Positions 18,382-26,985 are shown, numbered from the stretch's first letter. The stretch: DNA of 64,000 bases from Bradyrhizobium iriomotense (GCF_030160715.1 NZ_BSOW01000006.1:62001-126000); one strand, 5' to 3'. Notes: a model not told the origin generated them from the letters alone. Program-made: numbers and translations.

Positions 18382-18873
18382 ATGCTCGATTCCGAGACCA
18401 AGGCCGTCGAACTTCCGGAAGACCACGCCGAAGAGCTTCGGTTGTGGCTGCGTCTGTTGACCTGCACGACCCTGATCGAGGGTGAGGTACGCAGCCGCCT
18501 GCGGGAGCGGTTCGACGTCACGTTGCCTCGCTTCGATCTGATGGCGCAACTCGACAAGGCGCCGGACGGCATGACCTTGTCCGACGTCTCCAAGCGCATG
18601 ATGGTCTCCAACGGCAACGTCACGGGGCTCGTCGAACGTCTCGTGGAATCCGGGCACCTCGACCGCCGCACGTCCGACACCGACCGGCGCGTCCAGGTCA
18701 TCCGGCTGACGAAGCTCGGCCGCGCCGAGTTTCGCAAGATGGCCGCGGAACACGAGAGCTGGATTGCCGACGTCTTTGCCGATCTCACGCCAAAGGACCT
18801 GCGTGAATTGATGCGCCTCCTGGCCAAGACCAAGGCCTCGGCCCAGAAATCCGCCTCGCGCCGCAGAGCCTAG
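18382..18873 (+). CDS. MarR family transcriptional regulator
   Basis: A 163-residue winged-helix protein. The DNA-binding region runs from LSDVSKRMMVSNGNVTGLVERLVE (about residues 73-96; recognition helix SNGNVTGLVERL) into the wing DRRTSDTDRRVQVIRLT. The C-terminus is basic (SAQKSASRRRA). MarR proteins of aromatic-CoA clusters (BadR, CouR type) are repressors released by the aryl-CoA. Palindromes upstream of it, of the divergent binding protein, of the ligase downstream and of the 13.2-kb promoters make it the probable local regulator (inference). Confidence 0.92.
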   Translation: MLDSETKAVELPEDHAEELRLWLRLLTCTTLIEGEVRSRLRERFDVTLPRFDLMAQLDKAPDGMTLSDVSKRMMVSNGNVTGLVERLVESGHLDRRTSDTDRRVQVIRLTKLGRAEFRKMAAEHESWIADVFADLTPKDLRELMRLLAKTKASAQKSASRRRA

Positions 18874-18949
18874 GCTGTTCCGCAGCGAAGTCTCCCCTTA
18901 CCGCCAGAAAAAGCACGTGATGGCCAAATCCGCTATTGCGCCAAATTAT

Positions 18950-18961
18950 TTTAAGCCTAAA
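18950..18961. promoter_or_regulatory. Candidate MarR-family operator upstream of the aryl-CoA ligase
   Basis: TTTAAGCCTAAA, 11 of 12 matches to the site at 13200, extended to 14 bp by flanking T and A. It lies 52 bp before the ligase start, a spacing close to that at the SDR promoter (48 bp). Confidence 0.55.
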
Positions 18962-19013
18962 ATGATTTTCAGATAGTGCTGCCGGGTGCTCTCCAATCCG
19001 AAAGGAGCGTGCG

Positions 19014-20696
19014 ATGGCTAACGCCGCCAAGGTTCAACTTCCGGGCTCATATGACGGCAGGGCTGGGACGGCTCACGCCGACACCTTTGCCCTGCAACAT
19101 CTGCCGCCCCGCGATCTATGGCCCGAGTTCATCTTCACGCGGCCGGAGCTGCAATATCCGCCGCGATTGAACTGCGTCAGTTACTTCCTTGATCGCTGGG
19201 TCGAGGAGGGGCACGGCGATGCGCCTTGCGCGATCGGTCCTTCCGTCAGCTACAGCTATCGCGAGCTGCAACAGCTCGTGAATCGCATTGCCAACGTGCT
19301 GGTCGGCAAGCTTGGTCTCGTGACCGGCGGACGCGTACTGCTCCGCTCGGCGAACAATCCCATGATGGTCGCGACTTATCTTGCGGTCATCAAGGCCGGC
19401 GGCATCGTGGTTGCGACCATGCCGCTGCTCCGTGCCAAGGAGCTTCTGTATCCGATCCAGAAAGCCGAGATCACGCTGGCGCTGTGCGACGGCAAGCTAT
19501 CCGAGGAAATGGAGAAGGCGAAAGCGGCAGCGCCCGCGCTGAAGCACGTCGTCTACTGGGGCACTGGTGCCGCGGACTCCCTGGAAGCGCTGACCGCAGA
19601 GGCAAGCTCCGAGTTCGAGGCGGTCGACACGGCGTCCGACGACGTTTGCCTGATCGCCTTCACCTCGGGCACGACCGGCGACCCCAAGGGCACCATGCAT
19701 TTCCATCGGGATATGCTGGCGGTGTGTGACGGCTATGCGCATAATATCTTGCGGGCGAAGCAGGACGATCGTTTCATCGGTTCGGCGCCGCTCGCCTTCA
19801 CGTTCGGGTTCGGTGGCGTGTTGTTTCCGATGCATATCGGCGCGTCCTTTGTCGTCCTGGAGAAGACCTCGCCGGATGATTTTCTTAGCGCCATCGAGCG
19901 CTACAAGACCACGGTCTGCTTCACGGCGCCGACGGCGTACCGCGCGATGCTCGGCAAGATCGCGGGCCGCGATATCTCGTCCTTGCGCAAGTGCGTGTCC
20001 GCTGGCGAGAGCTTGCCCAAGCCGACATTCGACGCCTGGCTGAAGGCAACGGGCATCAAATTGATGGACGGCATTGGCTCGACCGAATTGCTGCACATCT
20101 TCATCAGCGCGACGGAAGACGAGATTCGCCCGGGCGCCACCGGCAAGCCGGTGCCGGGCTACGAGGCCAAGATCGTCGATGATGACGGCAATGACGTGCC
20201 GTCGGGCACGATGGGGCGCCTGGCGGTCCGAGGGCCGACCGGATGCCGCTATCTTGCTGACGAGCGGCAGCGCAAATATGTGCACAATGGCTGGAACATC
20301 ACCGGTGACACCTATGTGATGGATGCCGACGGGTACTTCTGGTACCAGTCGCGCTCCGACGACATGATCGTTTCGGCCGGCTACAACATCGCCGGTACGG
20401 ATGTCGAGGCTGCGCTCATGACGCATCCGACGGTCGCCGAATGCGGTGTCGTTGGTGCACCCGATGAGGCTCGCGGCATGATCGTGAAGGCGTATGTGGT
20501 CCCGGCGCCGGGCGTCATGGCGGACGCACAGCTTGCGACCGAGCTGCAAGAGCATGTCAAGCGCGAGATCGCGCCCTACAAATATCCGCGCGCGATCGAG
20601 TTCGTGACGCAATTGCCAAAGACCGAGACGGGCAAGTTGAAGCGCTTCGCCCTGCGGCAGATGGCGCAGGCGGCGGCTTCGTCGCCTGGAGCATGA
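19014..20696 (+). CDS. Aryl-CoA ligase, 2-aminobenzoate-CoA ligase-like
   Basis: A 560-residue AMP-forming ligase. A3 is FTSGTTGDPKG (about residue 218), followed by the MHFHRDML stretch typical of benzoate- and 2-aminobenzoate-CoA ligases, GIGSTELLHIF (A5), TGDTYVMDADGYF (A7) and the A10 lysine in PKTETGKLKR. The long N-terminus with PPRDLWPEF and the LRAKELLYPIQKAEI region are characteristic of 2-aminobenzoate-CoA ligases. Expected reaction: anthranilate + ATP + CoA to 2-aminobenzoyl-CoA, though related benzoates are possible. A GGAG site precedes ATG 19014. The stop TGA lies in the repeat that follows. Confidence 0.85.
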   Translation: MANAAKVQLPGSYDGRAGTAHADTFALQHLPPRDLWPEFIFTRPELQYPPRLNCVSYFLDRWVEEGHGDAPCAIGPSVSYSYRELQQLVNRIANVLVGKLGLVTGGRVLLRSANNPMMVATYLAVIKAGGIVVATMPLLRAKELLYPIQKAEITLALCDGKLSEEMEKAKAAAPALKHVVYWGTGAADSLEALTAEASSEFEAVDTASDDVCLIAFTSGTTGDPKGTMHFHRDMLAVCDGYAHNILRAKQDDRFIGSAPLAFTFGFGGVLFPMHIGASFVVLEKTSPDDFLSAIERYKTTVCFTAPTAYRAMLGKIAGRDISSLRKCVSAGESLPKPTFDAWLKATGIKLMDGIGSTELLHIFISATEDEIRPGATGKPVPGYEAKIVDDDGNDVPSGTMGRLAVRGPTGCRYLADERQRKYVHNGWNITGDTYVMDADGYFWYQSRSDDMIVSAGYNIAGTDVEAALMTHPTVAECGVVGAPDEARGMIVKAYVVPAPGVMADAQLATELQEHVKREIAPYKYPRAIEFVTQLPKTETGKLKRFALRQMAQAAASSPGA

Positions 20697-20790
20697 TCCG
20701 GAAAAGTGTGGAGCGGTTTTCCGAAAAGATCATGCTCAAACAACAACCTAAAGCGCGATGACGATACCCCCAAGACTCATCGCGCTTTAG
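20689..20790. repeat. Intergenic palindromic repeat, full copy 2
   Basis: Half B (GCATGATCCGGAAAA to GATCATGC) then half A (AAAGCGCGATGA to TCATCGCGCTTTAG), joined by CTCAAACAACAACCT. Orientation is opposite to copy 1. The ligase stop codon TGA is part of the first GCATGATCC. Confidence 0.85.
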
Positions 20791-20821
20791 TATCGACACC
20801 AAATAAGAGAGGAATGGACGC

Positions 20822-21277
20822 TTGTCTGCAACGACGCCGAAAAGCCCGCAGCTCGCAACGCTGCCGATCAGGGAAGATGCAGTTCCGACCCGCATCCTGC
20901 AGCCCTCCGGCTGGCCGATGCCGAAGGGCTATTCCAACGGCGTGGCCGCGGAAGGACGCATCGTCGTCACCGGCGGGGTGATCGGCTGGGACGCTGAGGA
21001 GCGCCTCGCGGATGGCTTTGTCGCGCAGGTTCGGCAGACGCTCAGCAACATCGCGGCGATTCTCGCCGAGGGTGGTGCGCGGCCGGAGCACCTCGTGCGT
21101 CTCACATGGTACGTCGTGGACATGGACGAGTACCTGGGCAACCTGAAGGCGCTTGGACGGATTTACCGGGAGATTTTTGGCGCGCATTATCCGGCGATGG
21201 CGCTCGTGCAGGTCGTCAGGCTGGTCGAGAAGGCGGCGCGCGTCGAAATCGAAGCCACCGCCGTGATCCCGCGCTGA
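20822..21277 (+). CDS. RidA family protein
   Basis: A 151-residue YjgF/YER057c/UK114-family protein. The fold is recognised by QPSGWPMPKGYSNGV, VVTGGVIGWD, the helix QTLSNIAAILAEGGA and the C-terminal EIEATAVIP. RidA homologues hydrolyse enamine/imine intermediates to ketones and ammonia. After 2-aminobenzoyl-CoA ring dearomatisation such imines are expected, so a role in removing the amino group is plausible (inference). No in-frame ATG is near; the TTG at 20822 with AGAGG at 20807-20811 is the best start. Confidence 0.88.
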   Translation: MSATTPKSPQLATLPIREDAVPTRILQPSGWPMPKGYSNGVAAEGRIVVTGGVIGWDAEERLADGFVAQVRQTLSNIAAILAEGGARPEHLVRLTWYVVDMDEYLGNLKALGRIYREIFGAHYPAMALVQVVRLVEKAARVEIEATAVIPR

Positions 21278-21298
21278 AACACCGATCAGCTTGCCTTG

Positions 21299-22027
21299 TC
21301 AGCTTGCCTTGGCGAGATTGTCGTCCTCCGGTGAATTCAGATAGACGCCGGAGATCGTGTCGACCCAGCACAGATGGTCGTGCACCTTCTTCACGCCGTC
21401 GATGTTCTCGGTCAGGACGATTGCCGCACGGCGCGCGCTCTCGTCCGTGACGACGCCGCTCAGGTGGACGATGCCGTCGCGGACGATGACGTTCAGTCCG
21501 AACGGGCACCAGTCGTTCTTTTCCATCGCGTCAATGATGCGGCTGCGAATGTGATCGTCGTCCGCCGTGGGATCGGGCACCTGGCGGGCGAGGCTCGCGA
21601 CAGCCTGAAGCAAGTTGGCGCGAGAGACGAGGCCGACGACCTTGTCGCCGCGCACCACGGGCAGGCGCTTGATGTTGTTCTGCTCCATGATGTCCACGAT
21701 CTCGGCCAGCGCCGTATCCTCGGTGATGGTCACCGGTGACGTCGTCATCACTTCGGAAACCTTGCGGCCGTGCTCCTGAACGAAATCGCTGGCCGATTGG
21801 CCGGGGCCGAGGATGAACTTCAGCCAACGGCCACGCTTGCGCTGGGTCCCGATCTCGCTGCGCCGGATGAAGTCGCCCTCCGACACGACTCCGACCAGCT
21901 TGCCGGTCTCGTCGACCACGGGAAGGCCGCTGACATGGCGTTTCAGCATGATGTTCGCGGCTTCGACGATGGTGGTGTCGGGCGTGACCGAGATGACCGA
22001 CCGGGTCATGATCTGGTGGGCGCGCAT
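21299..22027 (-). CDS. CBS-domain pair plus BON domain protein
   Basis: A 242-residue cytoplasmic protein. Two CBS motifs (about residues 1-60 and 87-145) each begin with the IMT/VMT-SPxT pattern and end GLVS/GVVS. A BON domain (about 160-225) follows with the GIVHLSGVV signature. CBS pairs bind adenine nucleotides; BON domains are often linked to membranes or stress. ATG 22027 is preferred to 22042 because GGAGC lies 8 bp ahead. The promoter region shared with the divergent phasin contains two FixK-like boxes. Similar CBS-BON proteins occur in low-oxygen regulons of alphaproteobacteria (general knowledge). Confidence 0.9.
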   Translation of the reverse strand: MRAHQIMTRSVISVTPDTTIVEAANIMLKRHVSGLPVVDETGKLVGVVSEGDFIRRSEIGTQRKRGRWLKFILGPGQSASDFVQEHGRKVSEVMTTSPVTITEDTALAEIVDIMEQNNIKRLPVVRGDKVVGLVSRANLLQAVASLARQVPDPTADDDHIRSRIIDAMEKNDWCPFGLNVIVRDGIVHLSGVVTDESARRAAIVLTENIDGVKKVHDHLCWVDTISGVYLNSPEDDNLAKAS

Positions 22028-22093
22028 GGTGTAGCTCCGCATGTCCTGGCAGAATTCGATATCGCGAGCCTAGTGCAGGCGGGCCTTGGCGGT

Positions 22094-22107
22094 TTGACGC
22101 AGGTCAA
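22094..22107. promoter_or_regulatory. FixK/FNR-like box
   Basis: TTGACGCAGGTCAA, a perfect TTGAC-N4-GTCAA palindrome, against the FNR/FixK consensus TTGAT-N4-ATCAA. It lies in the divergent CBS-BON/phasin promoter region, 67 bp upstream of the CBS-BON start. Confidence 0.7.
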
Positions 22108-22128
22108 TCGGTGAGGGCGTGGCCGCGC

Positions 22129-22142
22129 TTGACGCAGCTCAA
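22129..22142. promoter_or_regulatory. FixK/FNR-like box, second of tandem pair
   Basis: TTGACGCAGCTCAA, differing by one base from the box 35 bp earlier. It lies 66 bp before the preferred phasin start, a distance compatible with class II activation. Confidence 0.65.
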
Positions 22143-22207
22143 GGTGCGCCAGGCCCATGGTCATATTCTGGAACCTGAAACGTCCCAGGGGCAGCCAGGA
22201 GGTCACC

Positions 22208-22576
22208 TTGAGCGAACTCGCCAGACTGCAAGATTTTGCGCCGGAGAGGCTGGTATCGGATCCCGTCCGGCGGGTCGCGGAGGCAAACCAGCGCGCGTGC
22301 GATCTCATGTTCAGCGCGCAACGGCTGTTCCTCGACGAGACGGTCTTTGTCGCCAACGAGCTCCTGGACCGGACGCAGACCGAGACGCATTTGTTCGCGG
22401 AGTTCATCTCGAAACTGGCGGGCTCGCACTCGGTCAAGGACTGGAAAACGCTCTGCGCCGAATGCGGTCAGCATCAGCTCGATTTCATCCGCCGCGACTG
22501 CGATCGGATTTTCAGGCACGGCGACAGAGTGATCGCGACCACCACCGGCCTGTTCAATGTTACGTCTCGCAATTGA
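22208..22576 (+). CDS. Phasin-like protein
   Basis: A small helical protein of 122 residues from TTG 22208, or 139 from ATG 22157. The TTG is favoured because a perfect AGGAGG lies 5 bp before it and nothing comparable precedes the ATG. The sequence is amphipathic helix throughout, with ANQRACDLMFSAQRLFLDETVFVANELLDR typical in pattern of phasin-family proteins; the first 20 of these residues show the usual spacing. Phasins coat polyhydroxyalkanoate granules. The PHA synthase starts within or just after its 3' end, so the two are co-transcribed. Confidence 0.72.
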   Translation: MSELARLQDFAPERLVSDPVRRVAEANQRACDLMFSAQRLFLDETVFVANELLDRTQTETHLFAEFISKLAGSHSVKDWKTLCAECGQHQLDFIRRDCDRIFRHGDRVIATTTGLFNVTSRN

Positions 22577-24452
22577 GCCCGAAATCGGAAATGCCGACGA
22601 AATGCGAGCCATGAGCGCCGGAAAGACCTCTCTCCTCCAGCGGGCTGAGGAGCCCGCGCTCGTGGCGGATCCGATTGCCGACGCGCCAGCAGGCACTGAG
22701 GCTTCAACCCCCGAAGCGGTGGCCGTCGACCCGACCTCATCGGCGGAATCCTATCCGGTTGACCGAGCCTTGCATGCGACGCTGGCGCGGCTGACCGGCG
22801 GCATCTCGCCGATCGCCTTGTCGCTCGCCTTTCTGGACTGGGGATCGCACCTTGTGGCCGCGCCGCAGCGACAGATGGAGATTGCGCAGGACGCCGTTCG
22901 AGATGCGGGCCGGCTGCTCCAAGCCGCAGCACATGCATCGCGAAAAGATCAGGACCCTTGGTCCCTCATCAAACCGCAGGCTCAGGATCGTCGCTTCGCC
23001 AGTCCCGAATGGGACAATCGTCCGTTCAACCTGTTGGCTCAGGCGTTTCTGCTGAGCGAGCAGTGGTGGCACAAGGCGACGACCGGCGTCCGAGGTGTGG
23101 CACCCGCCAACGAGGTGGTCGTGGAGTTCTCCGTGCGCCAGGTCCTCGACATGCTGGCGCCGTCGAATTTTGCTGCAACCAATCCCGAAGTGCTGCAAAG
23201 GGCCTTTCGAAGCGGCGGCCAGAATTTCGTGCAGGGTTGGCAGAATTGGTGGAGCGACCTTGTACCGATGCGTTCCGCCAACAAATTGGCCGGTGACGGA
23301 AAGTTCGTGGTCGGCAAGACGGTGGCGGCCACCGCGGGAAAGGTGGTCTACCGGAACGAATTGATGGAGTTGATCCAGTATTGCCCGACCACCGGGAAGG
23401 TCCGGCCCGAACCGGTTCTCATCGTCCCGGCCTGGATCATGAAGTATTACATCCTCGATCTGTCGCCGCAGAAGTCACTTGTGAAGTATCTCACCGGCGA
23501 GGGTTTTACCGTGTTCGCTATCTCGTGGCGCAATCCTTGCGCCGATGACCGCAACGTCGCCTTCGACGATTATCGGATGTTGGGCGTAAAGGCGGCGCTT
23601 GATGCGATCGCCTGCATCCAGCCGCGTCGGAAGGTCCATGCGCTCGGCTATTGCCTAGGGGGAACCTTGCTGTCGATCACCGCCGCGGCGATGGCGCGCG
23701 ACGGCGACAACCGCCTGAAGTCCATCACGCTCCTCGCCGCGCAGACGGATTTTACCGAAGCGGGCGAGCTGACGCTGTTCATTAACGAGAGCCAGGTCGC
23801 GTTCCTCGAGGACATGATGTGGGAACGCGGCTATCTCGACACGACGCAGATGGCCGGAGCCTTTCAGCTCCTGCGCTCGAACGATCTGATCTGGTCGCGG
23901 CTGTCCCACGACTATCTCCTGGGCGAGCGGTCGCCGCCGAGCGATCTGATGGCCTGGAATGCGGACGCCACGCGTCTGCCGTATCGGATGCATTCGGAAT
24001 ATCTGCGCCAGCTGTTCCTCGACAACGATCTGGCGGAGGGGCGCTATCACGTTGACGGGCGCAACATCGCCTTGTCAGACATTCACGCGCCGATGTTCGT
24101 GGTCGGCACGCTGAGGGATCACGTGGCGCCATGGCGATCCGTCTACAAGATTCACTATCAGATCGACGCCGACGTCACTTTCCTGTTGGCTAGCGGCGGC
24201 CACAATGCGGGGATCGTGGCGCCGCCTGGCGAGCCGGGGCACAGCTATCAGGTGATGACCAAGGCGGCAGACGCACCCTATGTCGGCCGTAACGAATGGC
24301 TCGATCTCGCGCCGCGTGTCGAGGGGTCGTGGTGGCCGGAATGGACCAGATGGCTCCTCGCGCGGTCCGGCGACCTCTGCGAACCCCCTCGCATGGGGCT
24401 CGGCAATGTCGATCATCTGCCGGATGCACCCGGCGATTACGTTCTGACCTAG
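22557..24452 (+). CDS. phaC: Class I poly(3-hydroxyalkanoate) synthase
   Basis: A 631-residue PHA polymerase. The N-terminal PhaC domain (about residues 130-280) has the conserved FNLLAQAFLLSEQWW region. The lipase-like box GYCLGG (about residue 363) supplies the catalytic Cys, VGTLRDHVAPW the Asp and ASGGHNAG the His. It polymerises hydroxyacyl-CoA into storage granules. ATG 22557 overlaps the phasin by 20 bp; ATGs at 22602 and 22611 would avoid most of this and the first 55 residues are low-complexity, so the start is uncertain. The stop overlaps that of the convergent CHAD gene (CTAG). Confidence 0.92.
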   Translation: MLRLAIEPEIGNADEMRAMSAGKTSLLQRAEEPALVADPIADAPAGTEASTPEAVAVDPTSSAESYPVDRALHATLARLTGGISPIALSLAFLDWGSHLVAAPQRQMEIAQDAVRDAGRLLQAAAHASRKDQDPWSLIKPQAQDRRFASPEWDNRPFNLLAQAFLLSEQWWHKATTGVRGVAPANEVVVEFSVRQVLDMLAPSNFAATNPEVLQRAFRSGGQNFVQGWQNWWSDLVPMRSANKLAGDGKFVVGKTVAATAGKVVYRNELMELIQYCPTTGKVRPEPVLIVPAWIMKYYILDLSPQKSLVKYLTGEGFTVFAISWRNPCADDRNVAFDDYRMLGVKAALDAIACIQPRRKVHALGYCLGGTLLSITAAAMARDGDNRLKSITLLAAQTDFTEAGELTLFINESQVAFLEDMMWERGYLDTTQMAGAFQLLRSNDLIWSRLSHDYLLGERSPPSDLMAWNADATRLPYRMHSEYLRQLFLDNDLAEGRYHVDGRNIALSDIHAPMFVVGTLRDHVAPWRSVYKIHYQIDADVTFLLASGGHNAGIVAPPGEPGHSYQVMTKAADAPYVGRNEWLDLAPRVEGSWWPEWTRWLLARSGDLCEPPRMGLGNVDHLPDAPGDYVLT

Positions 24453-25423
24453 TCGGCAGGCTCCGCGCCGAGCTTCAATCGTGAGGTTCGAAAAGGCTTC
24501 GCCTTGTTGAGCTTCTTGTAGGCAGTCGCCGCCGTCTTCAGCAGCTTCTTCTTCCGCGAGCGACCGAGGAAGTCGAAGCTTACAACCGAGCCTTCATCAT
24601 TTAACGTCTTGGCAAGGGCGCGGCCGCTCGCGTCGTCATTGAGCTGCCCCAGGCTGCGTTGTGCGCGGCGCAATTGTTTGAGGATGGCCTTCTGCTTTTC
24701 AAGCGACTCCTCGACAAACAGGTCTTCGAGGGACTCGATCGCATAGGTCAGCCGCTTGTTGCGAAGCCTCAACCGATGCCGCTTCTTCACACCGAGCTCG
24801 TCGAGCTTGCGGGACCGCTTCAGAAGGATCTTTTCCCACTCGGCCAGTTGCTGCGCGGCGTGTTCGGCGAGCGGGACGCGGCGCAATCTGATGGCCTCTT
24901 TGGTTCGTCTGGTCGACCAGGGTCCGCTCTCGATCCAGCCGGACGTCTGCTCGATCAGGCGGCGATATCGGACCGATCGCAGCGCCCGTGCCAACAGACG
25001 ATGGCTTTCGGCCCGCTTTTCCTGCCACGACTGAAGCTCGGCAATCACGGCGAGTTCCTCGGCGCTGGCGGCCACTATGCGCTCGATTACGACATCCAGA
25101 TCGCGCACCATGCCGAGTTGCCTGTGCAGCCATTTCAGCTCGGTCCAGACGGACGGTCGCACGGTGTCGTCAACCATGGGAGAAAAGAACCGGATGGCCG
25201 TGCGAAGATACGTGAGCGCTATGCGAATCTGGTGCAGGGCGTCGGGATCGCCGCCGCACGTCCCCTCGTGCTGGACCATGATTGCATTGAGGTGACGGCG
25301 GGCGACGATTCGAAATGCGGTATCGCAGGCCATTCCCGCGCTCAGGCGGGCCGGCGAGGTGTTCCGTGCCGATGCCGGCTTAACGCGGGCGGGAGCCTCC
25401 GGTGTCGTGATGGGTCGCGCCAT
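24449..25423 (-). CDS. CHAD domain-containing protein
   Basis: A 324-residue protein, strongly basic and alpha-helical. The CHAD domain (conserved histidine alpha-helical domain) spans about residues 35-310, with H-x-x-R-I-A-LTYLR near residue 68 and the basic KKRHRLRLRNKRLTYAIE segment near 230. CHAD domains bind polyphosphate and localise to polyphosphate granules in bacteria studied so far (general knowledge). ATG 25423 is preferred; a start at 25462 would overlap the upstream gene. It is the third gene of a minus-strand operon after the alcohol dehydrogenase and the kinase/AAA gene, and it meets phaC tail to tail. Confidence 0.87.
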   Translation of the reverse strand: MARPITTPEAPARVKPASARNTSPARLSAGMACDTAFRIVARRHLNAIMVQHEGTCGGDPDALHQIRIALTYLRTAIRFFSPMVDDTVRPSVWTELKWLHRQLGMVRDLDVVIERIVAASAEELAVIAELQSWQEKRAESHRLLARALRSVRYRRLIEQTSGWIESGPWSTRRTKEAIRLRRVPLAEHAAQQLAEWEKILLKRSRKLDELGVKKRHRLRLRNKRLTYAIESLEDLFVEESLEKQKAILKQLRRAQRSLGQLNDDASGRALAKTLNDEGSVVSFDFLGRSRKKKLLKTAATAYKKLNKAKPFRTSRLKLGAEPAD

Positions 25424-25431
25424 CGCCTTGG

Positions 25432-26973
25432 TTACCTGTCCCCCGCCATCCCGATCCGGCAACGGTCGCGCGTCTGCTCTGGTGTTCCTGAGGCGTTGAC
25501 GATCGCCCAGTCCAGATCGCCGATATTATAGTGCTCCTGAAGCTCGGCAACCTCTCGCGTTGCGTCCGACGCGTCATCCCGTCGGCTGCCGATGCGCGCC
25601 TGGCGCGTCGCCAGGTCCGCAACCAGGAAGAACCCGCTCAAGGGGACGTTGCACGCCCGGGCCAATGCGGCCGCCTCGTTCCGCTCGGACTGCTGCGCAA
25701 AGACTGCATCGACGATGACCGAATGTCCCTGCGGCAGAACGCGCCGTGCGCGCTCTGCAAGTATGTCATAGACCCGCGCGGTGACATCGGGCTGATAGGC
25801 TGATGGCGGCAGCCGGTCTGTTTCGCTGACCTGAAACAGCTGTTTTCGGATGACGTCGCTGCGCAGCACGACGGCTCCGGGCTGTGGCGGTACGAGGGGC
25901 GCGAGCATGCGTGCGAGCAGAGATTTTCCGGTCCCCGAAAGGCCGCCGACTGCGATCAGGCGGGGAGCCGGAGGATCGATCAGCACCTGAGCCAGCCGAA
26001 AATAGCGGCGCGCGTCCTTGAGAATCGTGCTCTCTGCGGCATGAGGCCGCGCCTGCTTCGCGAGCAATACCTGGGCACGGATCGCCGCGCGGATCGACAT
26101 AAGCAAAGGAAGCACGCCAAGCGCGTCGTGATTTTCGACCTCGGTCGTCGCGAGGTAGCGATTGAGGACGCCATTTGCTGCCGGCTGCTGCTCGTGGTGC
26201 AGCAGGTCCATCAGCGTGAATCCGAGATCATAGAGCACGTCGATCGAAGCCATCTCAGGATCGAACTCGATCGCGTCGAACAGGACAGGCCGACCGTCGA
26301 TCTCGACGATGTTTCCAAGATGCAGATCGCCGTGGCACCGTCGCACAAAACCCTGGCGACCTCGCTCTTCGAGCCGCTGCCGAACGCGCAGGAGTGCGTC
26401 GTGTGAAGCCTGCGCCAACGCATCGATCTCGGTTGTCGAGACATGGCCGCCGCGCCGCAGACCCTCGCTATTTCCGTCGATCAGCGCCGGGAGCGTTTCA
26501 ATCCAGCGAGGTGCCTCTACGCGCGGCGCGATCGCGTGCGAGGCGGAGATGGCATCGGCGATAGCTGTGGCGAGATGCGCATCGAACGGCCCCGCTTTTG
26601 CCAGGTGATCCAGCGTCCGGTTTTCGTCGAAGCGGGTCATCTCCACGGCGAACTCGATCGCCGGGCCGTCCCCTTCAATTCTCAGCGAGCCGTCGCGATC
26701 CTCGGTGATCGCCACCATGCGCCGGTAGATTTGCGGTGCCAAAGGCCGGTTGATCCTGATTTCCTCCTCGCAGGCTGCCTTTCGTTTCTCCAGCGTCGAA
26801 TAGTCGAGGAAGGGAAAGCGCACGGCCCGCTTGATCTTCAACGCGCGATCACGATCGAGAAAAACCGATGCTGCGTGCGTATCGATCCGCGTGACGCCGG
26901 GATGCGTGGTCGGATCAGTCAGGAATGCGAAGATCCGCTCCTGGGTCGAATTGTCTGGGTGAGAGAGCGTCAT
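25432..26973 (-). CDS. Bifunctional aminoglycoside-phosphotransferase-like / AAA ATP-binding protein
   Basis: A 513-residue two-domain protein. The N-terminal half is an APH-like kinase fold, with the catalytic loop CHGDLHLGNI near residue 213 and the metal Asp in LFDAIEFD near 234. The C-terminal third is a P-loop NTPase with Walker A GGLSGTGKS near residue 345 and resembles small zeta-toxin/kinase-like domains. The APH name reflects fold, not drug resistance. This architecture is found with universal stress and alcohol dehydrogenase genes in hypoxia-induced loci of several bacteria (general knowledge). It starts 12 bp after the alcohol dehydrogenase stop. Confidence 0.88.
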   Translation of the reverse strand: MTLSHPDNSTQERIFAFLTDPTTHPGVTRIDTHAASVFLDRDRALKIKRAVRFPFLDYSTLEKRKAACEEEIRINRPLAPQIYRRMVAITEDRDGSLRIEGDGPAIEFAVEMTRFDENRTLDHLAKAGPFDAHLATAIADAISASHAIAPRVEAPRWIETLPALIDGNSEGLRRGGHVSTTEIDALAQASHDALLRVRQRLEERGRQGFVRRCHGDLHLGNIVEIDGRPVLFDAIEFDPEMASIDVLYDLGFTLMDLLHHEQQPAANGVLNRYLATTEVENHDALGVLPLLMSIRAAIRAQVLLAKQARPHAAESTILKDARRYFRLAQVLIDPPAPRLIAVGGLSGTGKSLLARMLAPLVPPQPGAVVLRSDVIRKQLFQVSETDRLPPSAYQPDVTARVYDILAERARRVLPQGHSVIVDAVFAQQSERNEAAALARACNVPLSGFFLVADLATRQARIGSRRDDASDATREVAELQEHYNIGDLDWAIVNASGTPEQTRDRCRIGMAGDR

Positions 26974-26985
26974 GTGCCGATATCG

